Source of the DNA: DATFKA01 sp042095835
GTDB lineage: Bacteria; Bacteroidota; Bacteroidia; Chitinophagales; Saprospiraceae
Direction of reading: 5' to 3'
Length of the DNA stretch: 17,290 nucleotides
Assembly (NCBI GenBank): GCA_042095835.1
Contig: JBELML010000136.1
Coordinates: 1 to 17,290, forward strand
Numbering within the stretch: position 1 is the stretch's first letter; every line of letters begins with the position of its first letter. The notes under the pieces were generated by a model. It was not told where the DNA came from. It did not search any database and was given only the letters and a program-made list of their open reading frames with translations. A program made the position numbers and the translations under genes. Positions 1 through 7,346 of the stretch are shown in pieces.

Positions 1-32
1 AAATGGTAGAAAAAGTTGTAGAAGCCGCCTGA
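1..32 (+). CDS. C-terminal tail of an unknown gene (partial)
   Basis: An open frame enters from the left edge and stops at TGA 30-32. The last readable residues are MVEKVVEAA. About ten codons are visible, so no family can be named, and the frame may be fortuitous. It is listed because the next gene starts about 80 bases later on the same strand. Confidence 0.25.
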   Translation, partial: MVEKVVEAA

Positions 33-113
33 TTGTGCATTTCGTTATACACACGTTAGCGGTTTCATTTAAATGGAAAAGGTTATTTTGTCCACAATTC
101 ATACTTTCTTAGG

Positions 114-860
114 ATGTCCAGCTTTTACCTTCAACATCGTGGTCTGATTATCAATCTGTCTTCATTGGGCGTCTTTTTTCTTATGCAAAAGTTTAGTGGG
201 GGTGCTGATATGGTAGCTTTACTAGGTTCTCCTTTGATTGCGACGATCTTCTTGTTGGCTTTATTTTTTGAGCCTTGGGCGATTTATTATAGCATGGGCG
301 TTTATAATGAGAAAAGAAAAGTAGAAGGGATTCCCCAGCATCCACTCCAGCGTTATTTAGGAGGTGGTACGCTTGCTCTGCTGATTTGGGCTGGAAGAAT
401 ATCCTTGTTTGGCGCTTTATTTGTAGGAGCTATCAATCTAAAAATCTCTAAAGATGATCCCTATTACGACTATATATTAATACCATTGGTGCTTATACTG
501 ATGGTGAGAGAAGGATTCAATGTGTACTATATGACCTCTAAAAAGTCTATTAAAAACTACGATCTACGCTATGATTATCTCTCGGATCTCACCTTGATGA
601 TCACTCTTGTATTTGGAGAGATACTCATTCGAGAGTTGATGGGGAATTTCCAAATTCGGCAACCAGACGATTTCGAAAGCTTGATGAGTGTCGTTTTGCC
701 TACGCTATTGGTGGTTTTTGTTTTTTACCTTCCCATTCGGTATACGCAGACTTTAGAGGATTTTACTTTTGCGCGTACTTGGGGACAAAAGATAGAAGTA
801 TGGATCAGTATCTTGGCTTTGGTTATAGGTTTGGTGATTGTGGCGCTGAATCAAATCTAG
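114..860 (+). CDS. Polytopic membrane protein of unknown function
   Basis: The 248-residue product is strongly hydrophobic, with about six or seven predicted membrane segments near residues 11-25, 33-58, 82-108, 117-133, 155-172, 190-212 and 226-246. It is therefore an integral inner-membrane protein. Charged loops include a KRK stretch near residues 67-69 and a KKSIKNYD loop near 143-150. I recognise no catalytic motif or transporter signature and do not assign a function. The ATG at 114 has only a weak purine-rich sequence before it, which is normal in Bacteroidota; an in-frame ATG at 183 is an alternative. The gene converges on the glycosylase gene with 21 bases between the stop codons. 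Confidence 0.75.
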   Translation: MSSFYLQHRGLIINLSSLGVFFLMQKFSGGADMVALLGSPLIATIFLLALFFEPWAIYYSMGVYNEKRKVEGIPQHPLQRYLGGGTLALLIWAGRISLFGALFVGAINLKISKDDPYYDYILIPLVLILMVREGFNVYYMTSKKSIKNYDLRYDYLSDLTLMITLVFGEILIRELMGNFQIRQPDDFESLMSVVLPTLLVVFVFYLPIRYTQTLEDFTFARTWGQKIEVWISILALVIGLVIVALNQI

Positions 861-881
861 ACCATCAAGATCGATCAGATT

Positions 882-1496
882 TTAATCCAAATCTTTAAAT
901 TGCCAGAGGTAGATGGAGGCATAAGTTCTATAGGGCGCCCAAGCTGCTGCAATAGCCTGCATCTGTTGATGTAAAAGGCGTTTTTTTTGACTTAAATCCA
1001 GTTTGTATAATTTCTCAAAAGCCTGTTGTATGCCCAGATCATCTACGGGTAAAATATCAGGCCGCTGCAAGGTGAACATCAAGACCATTTCTACTGTCCA
1101 TTTGCCAACACCTTTGATTTGTACCAGCTTTTTAATTATTTCTTCATCTGTCCAGTCTTCATAGGTCTCAGTCATTAAGTTTTCTTCTACAAAAAACTCA
1201 GCTACGTTGTGGACATAACCTGCTTTTTGACGAGATAGACCTACTGTTCGTAAATCTTCTATACTCAATTGCATAAGGCGATCGGCAGTAGGTTCCAGTT
1301 CGGGGAATAATTCCAAAAATCGCCCATGAATGGTAGCTGCTGCTTTGACCGACAATTGCTGAGAGATAATAGAACTTAATAAACTGGAGAAAACTTGGCG
1401 ATGGGGATCAAAGACTGGAAATGGAAATTGCTCAATCAGAGGTGCTAGTTGAGTATCTTTTTTGAGATGTGCTTGTATTTCGGGTGCAGTAGCCAT
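882..1496 (-). CDS. DNA-3-methyladenine glycosylase II (AlkA-like HhH-GPD)
   Basis: Base-excision glycosylase expected to release 3-methyladenine and other alkylated bases from DNA in the cytoplasm. With the ATG at 1494-1496 the product is 204 residues, about the size of short bacterial members. The helix-hairpin-helix lies near residues 124-134 (LVQIKGVGKWT). It is followed by the GPD loop with PVDDLGI, where Asp153 corresponds to the catalytic aspartate of AlkA. The conserved helix SIISQQLSVKAA is at 42-53. The frame extends upstream to 1562, but those 22 residues do not resemble the family and would overlap the preceding gene, so I prefer the internal ATG, which leaves a 37-base gap. It probably forms an operon with the GNAT gene. 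The AlkA N-terminal domain of the E. coli protein is absent, as is common. Confidence 0.88.
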   Translation of the reverse strand: MATAPEIQAHLKKDTQLAPLIEQFPFPVFDPHRQVFSSLLSSIISQQLSVKAAATIHGRFLELFPELEPTADRLMQLSIEDLRTVGLSRQKAGYVHNVAEFFVEENLMTETYEDWTDEEIIKKLVQIKGVGKWTVEMVLMFTLQRPDILPVDDLGIQQAFEKLYKLDLSQKKRLLHQQMQAIAAAWAPYRTYASIYLWQFKDLD

Positions 1497-1533
1497 AAAA
1501 TTCAATTTATGGCGGAAAACTAGGGAATTATTT

Positions 1534-2004
1534 TTAAATCGCCCTAGTGGCAGCGGCCCCAACTTTTGCAGGTAGGCGAAGTTCTAGATATTGTTCTTGA
1601 AAGCCCATAGATTTGAAAATCGGAAGCGCAGGGTTATCTGGCCTCAAATGCAAGGCTATTTCGCCTTTACAATGCCGCATCGCTCTTTGGATCAATTCTT
1701 TTAAAATCTTAGGTTTGTGCTGGAAAGATTGTTCCAAACAAGCATAGACCATCAAATGGCCAGGATTAAATCCGCCCATTCCAGTTTTATTCACCAATAC
1801 CAATCCAAGGAGTTGCTTTTCCTCCCAGGAGGTAAAGATATAGCCACCAAAAGAGGGTTTTATCTTTAATGCATAATCAATTGCATCTTCGATTACTGAA
1901 ACATCCTTTTCTTCGCTATTTTTGTGCAGAAATTTGATCAATCTGGCTTTGTCACCTGAGTTGATTCCTGAGAAGGCATCATATAAGTGTATATACCGCT
2001 TCAT
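1534..2004 (-). CDS. GNAT-like N-acetyltransferase
   Basis: A 156-residue protein with a GNAT fold pattern: central strands near residues 63-72 and 82-90, then a helix (98-112), then strand GEIALHLR and the terminal signature NPALPIFKSMGF (124-135), typical of motif B in this superfamily. The acetyl-CoA loop usually reads Q/R-x-x-G-x-G/A. Here the equivalent stretch is QHKPKIL with no glycines, so cofactor binding may be altered or the protein divergent. The substrate cannot be inferred. It is the first gene of a probable two-gene minus-strand operon with the glycosylase. Its start codon at 2002-2004 touches the edge of a decayed inverted-repeat element. Confidence 0.7.
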   Translation of the reverse strand: MKRYIHLYDAFSGINSGDKARLIKFLHKNSEEKDVSVIEDAIDYALKIKPSFGGYIFTSWEEKQLLGLVLVNKTGMGGFNPGHLMVYACLEQSFQHKPKILKELIQRAMRHCKGEIALHLRPDNPALPIFKSMGFQEQYLELRLPAKVGAAATRAI

Positions 2005-2113
2005 CTGTACTAAGTTTTTGAGCCAATTCTAGGCAAAACAAAACTTGTTTTACCCGATGTGGGATGGTCTTCCCCTTTGGTTAATAATTCAAAAAGTCAG
2101 ATATGTTACACAG
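2005..2113 (+). repeat. Decayed inverted-repeat element related to the 12718-12873 element
   Basis: The right edge TATGTTACACAG (2102-2113) is identical over 12 bases to the right terminal repeat of the element at 12718-12873. Inward of it, TTTGGTTAA and TTCAAAA occur in the same order as in that copy. On the left, TTTTTGAGCCAA and AGGC mirror TTTTTGACCAA and AGGC of the intact copy, and TTTTTGA/TCAAAAA form an inverted pair. A central hairpin has a perfect 7-bp stem (AAAACAA at 2035-2041, TTGTTTT at 2045-2051). The left terminal repeat is mostly lost. The boundaries are estimates. Confidence 0.45.
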
Positions 2114-2127
2114 GAGGGGAAACTTTG

Positions 2128-2308
2128 GTAAAACTTAAAGAATAAGTATTGTATTTTGATCGAGCAGATTCCCGACGCAAGACCGGGATAAATTTGTACC
2201 AAGATGAGGCAAAAAACGTAGATAATGCAGCGCATTAGCGAGGCTTTTTAACGAAATATTGGGGCAAAAGATGCCATCAAAATCGATAAGTTATTTTTTT
2301 AGTTTTAC
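2128..2308 (+). repeat. Foldback element, copy A (long imperfect inverted repeat)
   Basis: The arms 2128-2160 and 2276-2308 are both 33 bases and are reverse complements at 26 of 33 positions without gaps; both begin GTAAAACT and end ATTTTGAT. Inside are a CCCG/CGGG hairpin near 2171-2189 and then a 50-base core (2206-2255), GAGGC-A6-CGTA ... GAGGC-T5-AACGAA, around the small hairpin TAATGC-AGC-GCATTA. The core matches copy B at 41 of 50 positions. The element ends 58 bases before the subtilase start and has no coding capacity. It could be a MITE-like repeat, a transcribed structured RNA or a terminator/attenuator-like structure. Confidence 0.7.
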
Positions 2309-2365
2309 TTAACAAGGAATATTTTAGATATGCCAATTATATGATGGCTTTAATATATTGCATTT

Positions 2366-4144
2366 TTGACAATTAGTAAAACTTTTCTAATGTTTTTTTC
2401 TTTTTTGGCAAATCTTACGATACTCTTCTTGCCTTTTTTCAGTTCAAATAATTGGCTGCAAAAAGTAGATCACCACTTATTGTCGGAGCTTAATCAAAGC
2501 CAAGAGACGGATTTTATTGTCTTTATGGAGGAGCAGGCAAGCCTCGACTTCGCTTATCAACTATCCGCTAAGCTTGATAAGGGGCGATTTGTATTCGAAC
2601 GTTTATACCACACTGCCCAGCGTTCTCAAGCAGACCTTCAAACTTTTCTTCATTTACAAGCAGCGCCTTTTCAATCGATCTATATCTATAATGCCGTTTA
2701 TACCAAAGGAGATATCCACCTTGTAGAAAAAATTGCCAAGAGAAAGGATGTAGCTTATATTTTTGCTAATGCCGACCTTGAGATTCAATTGCCTCAAAAA
2801 CAGGAAGAAGCTAGTCAGCTCCGGAGCGCAATTGAGTGGAATATTCAAAATATCCATGCACCCGAGGTTTGGGAGATGGGGTATACCGGACAAGGCGTAG
2901 TTATAGGAGGCCAAGACACCGGCTACGAATGGGATCATCCAGCCATCGCCAGGCAATATCGGGGCAACCAAACGGATACCGTTATTCATGACTATAGTTG
3001 GCACGATGCGATCCGCTCTTTTAGTCCGCTGAATCCCGACACCATCAATCCTTGTGGTCTCAACCTCGATATTCCTTGTGATGATAACAGCCATGGTACA
3101 CATACTATGGGGATCATGGTCGGCGATGATGGGGCAGGTAATCAGATAGGAGTAGCGCCTGATGCACAATGGATCGGGGTGCGCAATATGGAGAGAGGCA
3201 AAGGTAATCCAATGAGCTACACCGAAGCCTTTCAATGGTTTTTGGCACCTACTGATGGGAGCGGTCTAAATCCCGACCCTGGGATGGCGCCAGATGCGAT
3301 CACCAACTCTTGGTATTGCCCAGATTTTGAAGGCTGTAATGCAGATAACCGGCCATTGATGGAGCTTGCTGTCGACAATTTGAAAGCAGCTGGGATCGTA
3401 GTCGTTGTTTCTGCCGGTAATGCTGGCAACGCCTGTGCAACGATCAATGAAATCCCATCGGCATTTCCCAATACTTTCGCAGTTGGTGCAACCGATGCCA
3501 ACAATAATATTGCTAGTTTCTCTTCTAGGGGCCCCGTTTATTTAGTAGACAGTTCCCTATTGATCAAGCCAGATATTAGTGCACCTGGTGTCAATATACG
3601 TTCCGCTTTTAGTGGTGGTAATTACGTGAGGTACAGCGGTACGAGTATGTCGGGTCCTCACGTTACTGGGACCATCGCCTTGATGATCTCTGCTAACCCG
3701 GCTATTGCAGGACAAGTGGATAGTATCGAGCAGATTCTGCGCAGAACTGCACGGCCTACTTTTACTACGCAAGATTGTGATTCCTTATTGGGTAATCAAG
3801 TGCCTAATGCTGTTTTCGGATATGGTATTCTGGATGCTAAAGCGGCCGTTGAGGAGGCGCTAAAATTTCAAATAACGAGCACCTATCAATTGGAAGCAGG
3901 TACAAACCTCAAAATATTTCCCAATCCGAGTTCTGAGCAGATTTGGATCAAATCAGAGCAAGGTTTACAACAAGCTTATATTCAATTGTTTGATCTACAG
4001 GGACGCTTGATCTTGCGGGAGAAGTTGGCAGATGGTCTATCTATTCATGCGCTTGATATCTCTACTTTGGCGGCTGGGCAATATTTTTATCAACTGCACA
4101 CTGCTGGCCAATCCTGGACTGGTAAGGTGCAAAAGATAAACTAA
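2366..4144 (+). CDS. Secreted subtilisin-like serine protease (S8) with T9SS C-terminal domain
   Basis: Predicted extracellular endopeptidase of 592 residues. Starting at TTG 2366 gives a Lys and then a hydrophobic segment (residues 7-25) suited to Sec export; ATG 2390 is the alternative and would lose that lysine. Residues about 45-140 look like an inhibitor-type propeptide. The catalytic domain has Asp184 (QDTG), His243 (HGTH), oxyanion Asn352 (SAGNAG) and Ser427 (GTSMSGPH), so the triad is complete. Residues about 515-592 form a T9SS type A sorting domain (IFPNPS ... LFDLQGRLI ... AAGQYFYQL), predicting cleavage and surface attachment or release through T9SS. The stop codon overlaps the convergent ogt stop: TAA at 4142-4144 and TAG on the other strand at 4141-4143. 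A foldback element lies just upstream. Confidence 0.93.
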   Translation: MTISKTFLMFFSFLANLTILFLPFFSSNNWLQKVDHHLLSELNQSQETDFIVFMEEQASLDFAYQLSAKLDKGRFVFERLYHTAQRSQADLQTFLHLQAAPFQSIYIYNAVYTKGDIHLVEKIAKRKDVAYIFANADLEIQLPQKQEEASQLRSAIEWNIQNIHAPEVWEMGYTGQGVVIGGQDTGYEWDHPAIARQYRGNQTDTVIHDYSWHDAIRSFSPLNPDTINPCGLNLDIPCDDNSHGTHTMGIMVGDDGAGNQIGVAPDAQWIGVRNMERGKGNPMSYTEAFQWFLAPTDGSGLNPDPGMAPDAITNSWYCPDFEGCNADNRPLMELAVDNLKAAGIVVVVSAGNAGNACATINEIPSAFPNTFAVGATDANNNIASFSSRGPVYLVDSSLLIKPDISAPGVNIRSAFSGGNYVRYSGTSMSGPHVTGTIALMISANPAIAGQVDSIEQILRRTARPTFTTQDCDSLLGNQVPNAVFGYGILDAKAAVEEALKFQITSTYQLEAGTNLKIFPNPSSEQIWIKSEQGLQQAYIQLFDLQGRLILREKLADGLSIHALDISTLAAGQYFYQLHTAGQSWTGKVQKIN

Positions 4145-4629
4145 AACAAGCTTCCTTGGCGCGCAAAACTCCTAGGGTTTTCGAGTTCAAGGAGGGCGCG
4201 TTTCATATCTAAGCCATAGAAATAACCTTGCAGGTCACCGCTCTTGGCAATGACGCGATGACAAGGCACAATGATGGCAATTGGATTGTATTTATTGGCT
4301 AATCCTACGGCGCGTACTGCTTTAGGGTTGTTGAGCGTCTCGGCAATAGCGGAGTAGGTAGTGGTATGGCCATAAGGGATTTTTAGCAGCTCTCCCCAAA
4401 CTTGTTGATTGAATTTGGTAGCCCCAGACCAATCGATTTTTAAATCAAAATTTTGGCGCTCCCCAGCAAAATATTCTGATAATTGTTGGTAGGCATTTTT
4501 CAAGCTATCCGGTACTTTCTCTGGCGGCATTCCCGTCGCGCCGTCTTTCAACTTCACAGATTGTAAGCCTAAGGAGGTTCCTATCAATTCAAAACAGCCG
4601 AAAGAGGTAGAAAGGTGCGCTTTATCCAT
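4141..4629 (-). CDS. ogt: Methylated-DNA--protein-cysteine S-methyltransferase (Ogt/MGMT)
   Basis: Suicide repair protein that transfers methyl groups from O6-methylguanine in DNA to its own cysteine. From the ATG at 4627-4629 it has 162 residues, the usual length. The active-site motif PCHRVI carries Cys123. Upstream lie the DNA-binding helix region PYGHTTTYSAIAETL and the AVRAVGLANKYNP segment with the arginine finger, all as in the family. The open frame reaches a TTG at 4647 abutting the hisIE stop, but the ATG fits family length better. It follows hisIE by 18 bases on the same strand, so co-transcription is likely. It lacks the Ada N-terminal domain. Confidence 0.93.
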   Translation of the reverse strand: MDKAHLSTSFGCFELIGTSLGLQSVKLKDGATGMPPEKVPDSLKNAYQQLSEYFAGERQNFDLKIDWSGATKFNQQVWGELLKIPYGHTTTYSAIAETLNNPKAVRAVGLANKYNPIAIIVPCHRVIAKSGDLQGYFYGLDMKRALLELENPRSFARQGSLF

Positions 4630-4647
4630 ATAATTAGAGATATACAA

Positions 4648-5250
4648 TCAACGATGCCGATCTTCTAAGATACGGATTACATCCTGTAATTCATAACCTT
4701 TTGCGGTAAGCAATACGATGTAGTGATACATCAGGTCGGCTGCTTCGTTGAGAAACAATTCCTCGTTATCGTCTTTTGCTTCAATGACGAGTTCTACGGC
4801 TTCTTCGCCTACTTTTTGGGCGACTTTATTGATGCCTTTTTGGAAAAGTTTGCTCGTATAGGATTTTTCAGAGGGCTGGTCTTTCCGTTTTTGAATGACG
4901 GTTTGCAGATACTGTAGAAAATCTCCTTTATTCGTCTCGTCGAAACAAGTATCGGCCCCTGTATGACAGACTGGGCCAACAGGGTTGACCTTGATCAATA
5001 GGGTGTCTTGGTCACAATCGAGGCGTATTTCTACCAATTTGAGAAAATTACCTGATGTTTCTCCTTTGGTCCAAAGGCGATTTTTAGTCCTACTAAAAAA
5101 AGTGACCACCTGCTCCTCTATTGTTTTATCTATAGCTTCCTTATTCATATAGCCCAGCATCAATACTTTATTAGTGGTATTGTCTTGGATAACGGCAGGA
5201 ATAAGGCCATCTACTTTTTCAAAATTGATCAACTCTGCGAATGATTCCAT
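4648..5250 (-). CDS. hisIE: Bifunctional phosphoribosyl-AMP cyclohydrolase / phosphoribosyl-ATP pyrophosphatase (HisIE)
   Basis: Catalyses the second and third steps of histidine biosynthesis in the cytoplasm: pyrophosphate removal from PR-ATP, then ring opening of PR-AMP. The 200 residues match a standard fusion. The HisI part (about 1-110) has the metal-binding stretch DCDQD (78-82), Cys95 (GPVCHTG) and Cys102. The HisE part (about 112-200) has KVGEEAVELVIEA (146-158) and NEAADLMYH (168-176). No other his gene is in the window, so it is detached from any his operon visible here. It sits 52 bases after the AraC gene and 18 before ogt on the same strand. Both domains look intact. Confidence 0.95.
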   Translation of the reverse strand: MESFAELINFEKVDGLIPAVIQDNTTNKVLMLGYMNKEAIDKTIEEQVVTFFSRTKNRLWTKGETSGNFLKLVEIRLDCDQDTLLIKVNPVGPVCHTGADTCFDETNKGDFLQYLQTVIQKRKDQPSEKSYTSKLFQKGINKVAQKVGEEAVELVIEAKDDNEELFLNEAADLMYHYIVLLTAKGYELQDVIRILEDRHR

Positions 5251-5281
5251 GTTATGGCGATTATTTCGCGCAAAGGTAAGT

Positions 5282-5301
5282 GTTTAGCCTCAAGGCTCAA
5301 A
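5282..5301 (-). terminator. Weak hairpin between araC-like gene and hisIE
   Basis: AGCCT (5286-5290) and AGGCT (5293-5297) pair, with GTTT/AAAC partly extending the stem, directly after the AraC stop. There is no good T-tract on the minus strand, so it may only attenuate transcription into hisIE. Confidence 0.25.
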
Positions 5302-5302
5302 C

Positions 5303-6142
5303 CTATATGTTCCGATACGCTGTTGGAGCGCTTCCAAAATGCTTTTGGAAGGTTTTAGAAAAGTGGGCTAAGTCATTGAAGCCGCAATCATAAGCAATAT
5401 CCGAAACACGTACCTCTGTAGACTTGAGCATCTGAGCTGCCTTCTCTAATTTTTTGATTCGGATATATTTTGCAGGAGAGGCGCCATACTGTTTGACAAA
5501 TTCCCTTTTAAACGAGGAGAGGCTGAGCCCGGCTAAGTGAGCAAGCTCTTCGGACTTGAGGTTGTTATATAAATTAGACTCAATGATGGTTCGGAAATCA
5601 ATCTTAAGTGGATTGAATAGACTGGCTAGTAGTACCTTGATGACTCGGAGGTTATCCGTTTTTGCGAGCAATAGCAGCAATTCTCGCATTTTGAGTTTCA
5701 ATAGCTCCTCACTCACTAAAGCTGGATTGTCAAAATAAAACTGTAGGCTATCGATATAATTCTTTAACAAGATCGAAGAAGGTACCTTTTTATGAGGAAG
5801 GGCTTCCACATTTTCTACTTCACCTATGCTAGTTAATAGGTCCTCGTCATAAATCATCCTTAGGACTTCAGGATAAAAATGGACCGCCACTACCTCGCAA
5901 ATCCCCGTAGATTCGTTCGCTAAAAAATCATTGATATAAGCACCACAGCGCATCACGACACCCTCTTTTGCAGTACCTTCAATAAATCCAGCAGGACTGT
6001 GGATGCCTACGCAACCTTGTACCGTGTAATAAAAACAGGCTTCATCTGGCAGTTCTGTTGCAAAACGAAAAGGGGGCTTGACAATGGCTTTCTCAAATGT
6101 CTTCTTCCCTTGTAGTTCAAATTGAAGATGCTGTTGGATCAT
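5303..6142 (-). CDS. AraC-family transcriptional regulator
   Basis: DNA-binding regulator of 279 residues. The C-terminal ~100 residues hold the two helix-turn-helix motifs of the family: SEELAHLAGLSLSSFKREFVKQYG (first HTH) and VRVSDIAYDCGFNDLAHFSKTFQKHFGSAPTAYR (second HTH with the family signature). The N-terminal ~170 residues are a probable cupin-like sensing domain of the ExsA-type seen in many Bacteroidota regulators; its ligand is unknown. It is first of a minus-strand run with hisIE and ogt, and is divergent from the 6341 membrane-protein gene across a 198-base gap containing an inverted repeat. It is not an Ada fusion. Regulation of its neighbours is possible but not shown. Confidence 0.9.
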   Translation of the reverse strand: MIQQHLQFELQGKKTFEKAIVKPPFRFATELPDEACFYYTVQGCVGIHSPAGFIEGTAKEGVVMRCGAYINDFLANESTGICEVVAVHFYPEVLRMIYDEDLLTSIGEVENVEALPHKKVPSSILLKNYIDSLQFYFDNPALVSEELLKLKMRELLLLLAKTDNLRVIKVLLASLFNPLKIDFRTIIESNLYNNLKSEELAHLAGLSLSSFKREFVKQYGASPAKYIRIKKLEKAAQMLKSTEVRVSDIAYDCGFNDLAHFSKTFQKHFGSAPTAYRNI

Positions 6143-6194
6143 TTTGGTGATGTGTGACTGAGGGAATGATTTAATGTTGTAATGATGGAATGTT

Positions 6195-6222
6195 ATCTAC
6201 CTACACTAAGGACTCGGTAGAT
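6195..6222. promoter_or_regulatory. Inverted repeat in divergent promoter region (candidate operator)
   Basis: ATCTACC (6195-6201) and GGTAGAT (6216-6222) are perfect 7-bp arms 14 bases apart, 53 bases upstream of the AraC start and about 120 before the plus-strand gene. This could be an autoregulatory site. A second AT-rich inverted repeat, AAAAGAAA/TTTCTTTT, lies at 6273-6290. There is no direct evidence of binding. Confidence 0.35.
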
Positions 6223-6340
6223 GAATAATTGGTGAATATACGGGCTTGATAAACGAGTTTAAAATTAGGGGAAAAAGAAATTTTTCTTTTGTGAATTTAG
6301 CTCAATTGTTTGCTTATTGAGGTCATAAAAATGAATCATT

Positions 6341-6694
6341 GTGCTAAGTAATTACTTTTTATGGGGAACTTGCTTCATCTTAATGCACGAACTGGACGCA
6401 ATTAGATGTAAGGAGTGGACTATTTTTCCTGGTCTATCATTTCTACCGGATCGTGCTGGAATGACGGTATTTATCCTTTTACACCTTCCACTATTTTATT
6501 GGGTGTTATTTGAAATCCAAACTGGAGATGAAGTCTTCAGGTGGAGGTTTGATCTATTTTTGATCATTCATTTGATTTTACACCTACTTTTTCTGTTGCA
6601 TCCTAAAAATCAATTTAAAGACTATTTATCTTGGATCATTATAATTGCAGCGGCGGTATTTGGAGCAATCGATTTTGTGAATTTAAACCAATAA
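6341..6694 (+). CDS. Small four-helix membrane protein, function unknown
   Basis: A 117-residue protein with hydrophobic segments near residues 3-15, 42-58, 72-87 and 96-112. Its most distinctive feature is a polar motif inside the first segment, MHELDAIRCKEW (15-26), with charged residues in a membrane context; I recall similar His-Glu-x-Asp-Ala motifs in small uncharacterised bacterial membrane proteins but cannot assert a family. The start is GTG at 6341: the frame is closed by TGA at 6332 and no in-frame ATG precedes the first helix (ATG 6331 is in another frame). Its stop is followed after one base by the moaC ATG, so the two genes are probably translationally coupled, though a role in molybdopterin synthesis is only a guess. 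Confidence 0.72.
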   Translation: MLSNYFLWGTCFILMHELDAIRCKEWTIFPGLSFLPDRAGMTVFILLHLPLFYWVLFEIQTGDEVFRWRFDLFLIIHLILHLLFLLHPKNQFKDYLSWIIIIAAAVFGAIDFVNLNQ

Positions 6695-6695
6695 C

Positions 6696-7172
6696 ATGAG
6701 CAACTTTACGCATCTTGACAAACAGGGCAATCCTTCGATGGTCAATGTCGGTCTTAAACAAGCTAGCCATAGATTGGCAAAAGCTAGAGCTATCATCAGT
6801 TTGCCTGCTGAGGTTTTAGCTGCTTTAGATAATAAGGATATTCAAACCAAGAAAGGCCCAGTATTTCAGACCGCTATTATCGCTGGGGTAATGGCCGCAA
6901 AAAAAACGGGCGAACTCATCCCACTTTGCCATCCTATTGGTATGGACAACTGCCAAGTCGATATTCATATTAATGAAGAAAACGATATCATAGTAGATTG
7001 CACAGCATCTGTCTTTGCTAAAACTGGTATTGAAATGGAGGCGATGACAGGAGCTTCAGTAGCCGCATTGACCATCTATGATATGTGCAAAGCTTTTACT
7101 CATGACATCATCATCAAGGAGATTAAACTCATGGAGAAAAGCGGTGGCAAGCGAGATTTTAGGAGAGAGTAG
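6696..7172 (+). CDS. moaC: Cyclic pyranopterin monophosphate synthase (MoaC)
   Basis: Converts the MoaA product 3',8-cyclo-GTP to cyclic pyranopterin monophosphate in molybdenum cofactor biosynthesis. The 158 residues match the family length and conserved blocks: KKGPVFQTA (52-60), KTGELIPLCHP (70-80), GIEMEAMTGASVAA (111-124), YDMCKA (128-133) and EKSGGKRDF (147-155). These contain the residues that correspond to the E. coli active-site Lys, His, Glu, Asp and Lys set. It begins one base after the upstream membrane-protein stop. No moaA or other moa/moe gene is visible. A hairpin at 7178-7198 follows the stop and may terminate transcription. Confidence 0.96.
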   Translation: MSNFTHLDKQGNPSMVNVGLKQASHRLAKARAIISLPAEVLAALDNKDIQTKKGPVFQTAIIAGVMAAKKTGELIPLCHPIGMDNCQVDIHINEENDIIVDCTASVFAKTGIEMEAMTGASVAALTIYDMCKAFTHDIIIKEIKLMEKSGGKRDFRRE

Positions 7173-7177
7173 TATGA

Positions 7178-7205
7178 TAAATGCCATTTTGGCATTTAAT
7201 TTTTA
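7178..7205 (+). terminator. Hairpin after moaC (terminator and/or operator)
   Basis: AAATGCC (7179-7185), loop ATTTT, GGCATTT (7191-7197), then an AATTTTT run: a plausible Rho-independent terminator just after moaC. The same palindrome belongs to the set of related sites upstream of the hsp20 gene, so its role is ambiguous. Confidence 0.55.
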
Positions 7206-7259
7206 ATAAAAATAGGAAAATATGTCATTTTGACATTTACCTCCTGACGTTTTGATCAG
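7182..7259. promoter_or_regulatory. Tandem related palindromes upstream of hsp20 (candidate stress operators)
   Basis: TGCCATTTTGGCA (7182-7194) and TGTCATTTTGACA (7223-7235) are the same 13-base palindrome TGNCATTTTGNCA with a compensating change in both arms, 41 bases apart (close to four helical turns). A weaker third, TGACGTTTTGATCA, starts at 7245, two turns further. They lie 88-165 bases before the hsp20 ATG. Spacing and symmetry suggest repressor or activator sites rather than only terminators. Confidence 0.5.
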
Positions 7260-7346
7260 GTTTGGGTGATTTGGTCCACTGGCACAGCAATTGATCTATA
7301 CTGAGTGAATTTGAAATTTAAAGTTTAAAACTAAAACTTAATCAAT

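Noticed and set aside
33..113. Possible attC-like or repeat motif (GTTATACACACGTTAGCGG) near the left edge
   Set aside because: Only one short arm is visible and no second core can be paired with it within the window.
1497..1562. Extended N-terminus of the AlkA-like glycosylase from 1562
   Set aside because: It would overlap the upstream gene by 29 bases and adds residues unlike the family; ATG at 1494-1496 fits.
2654..3772. Several long antisense frames inside the subtilase gene
   Set aside because: They lie wholly within a gene with complete catalytic motifs and show no family features.
4630..4647. TTG start for ogt adjoining the hisIE stop
   Set aside because: Six extra residues without family support; the ATG 18 bases on gives the usual length.
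5303..6142. AraC gene as an Ada-type alkylation sensor
   Set aside because: The N-terminal half lacks the Ada Cys4 zinc methyl-acceptor domain; only the HTH class is shared.
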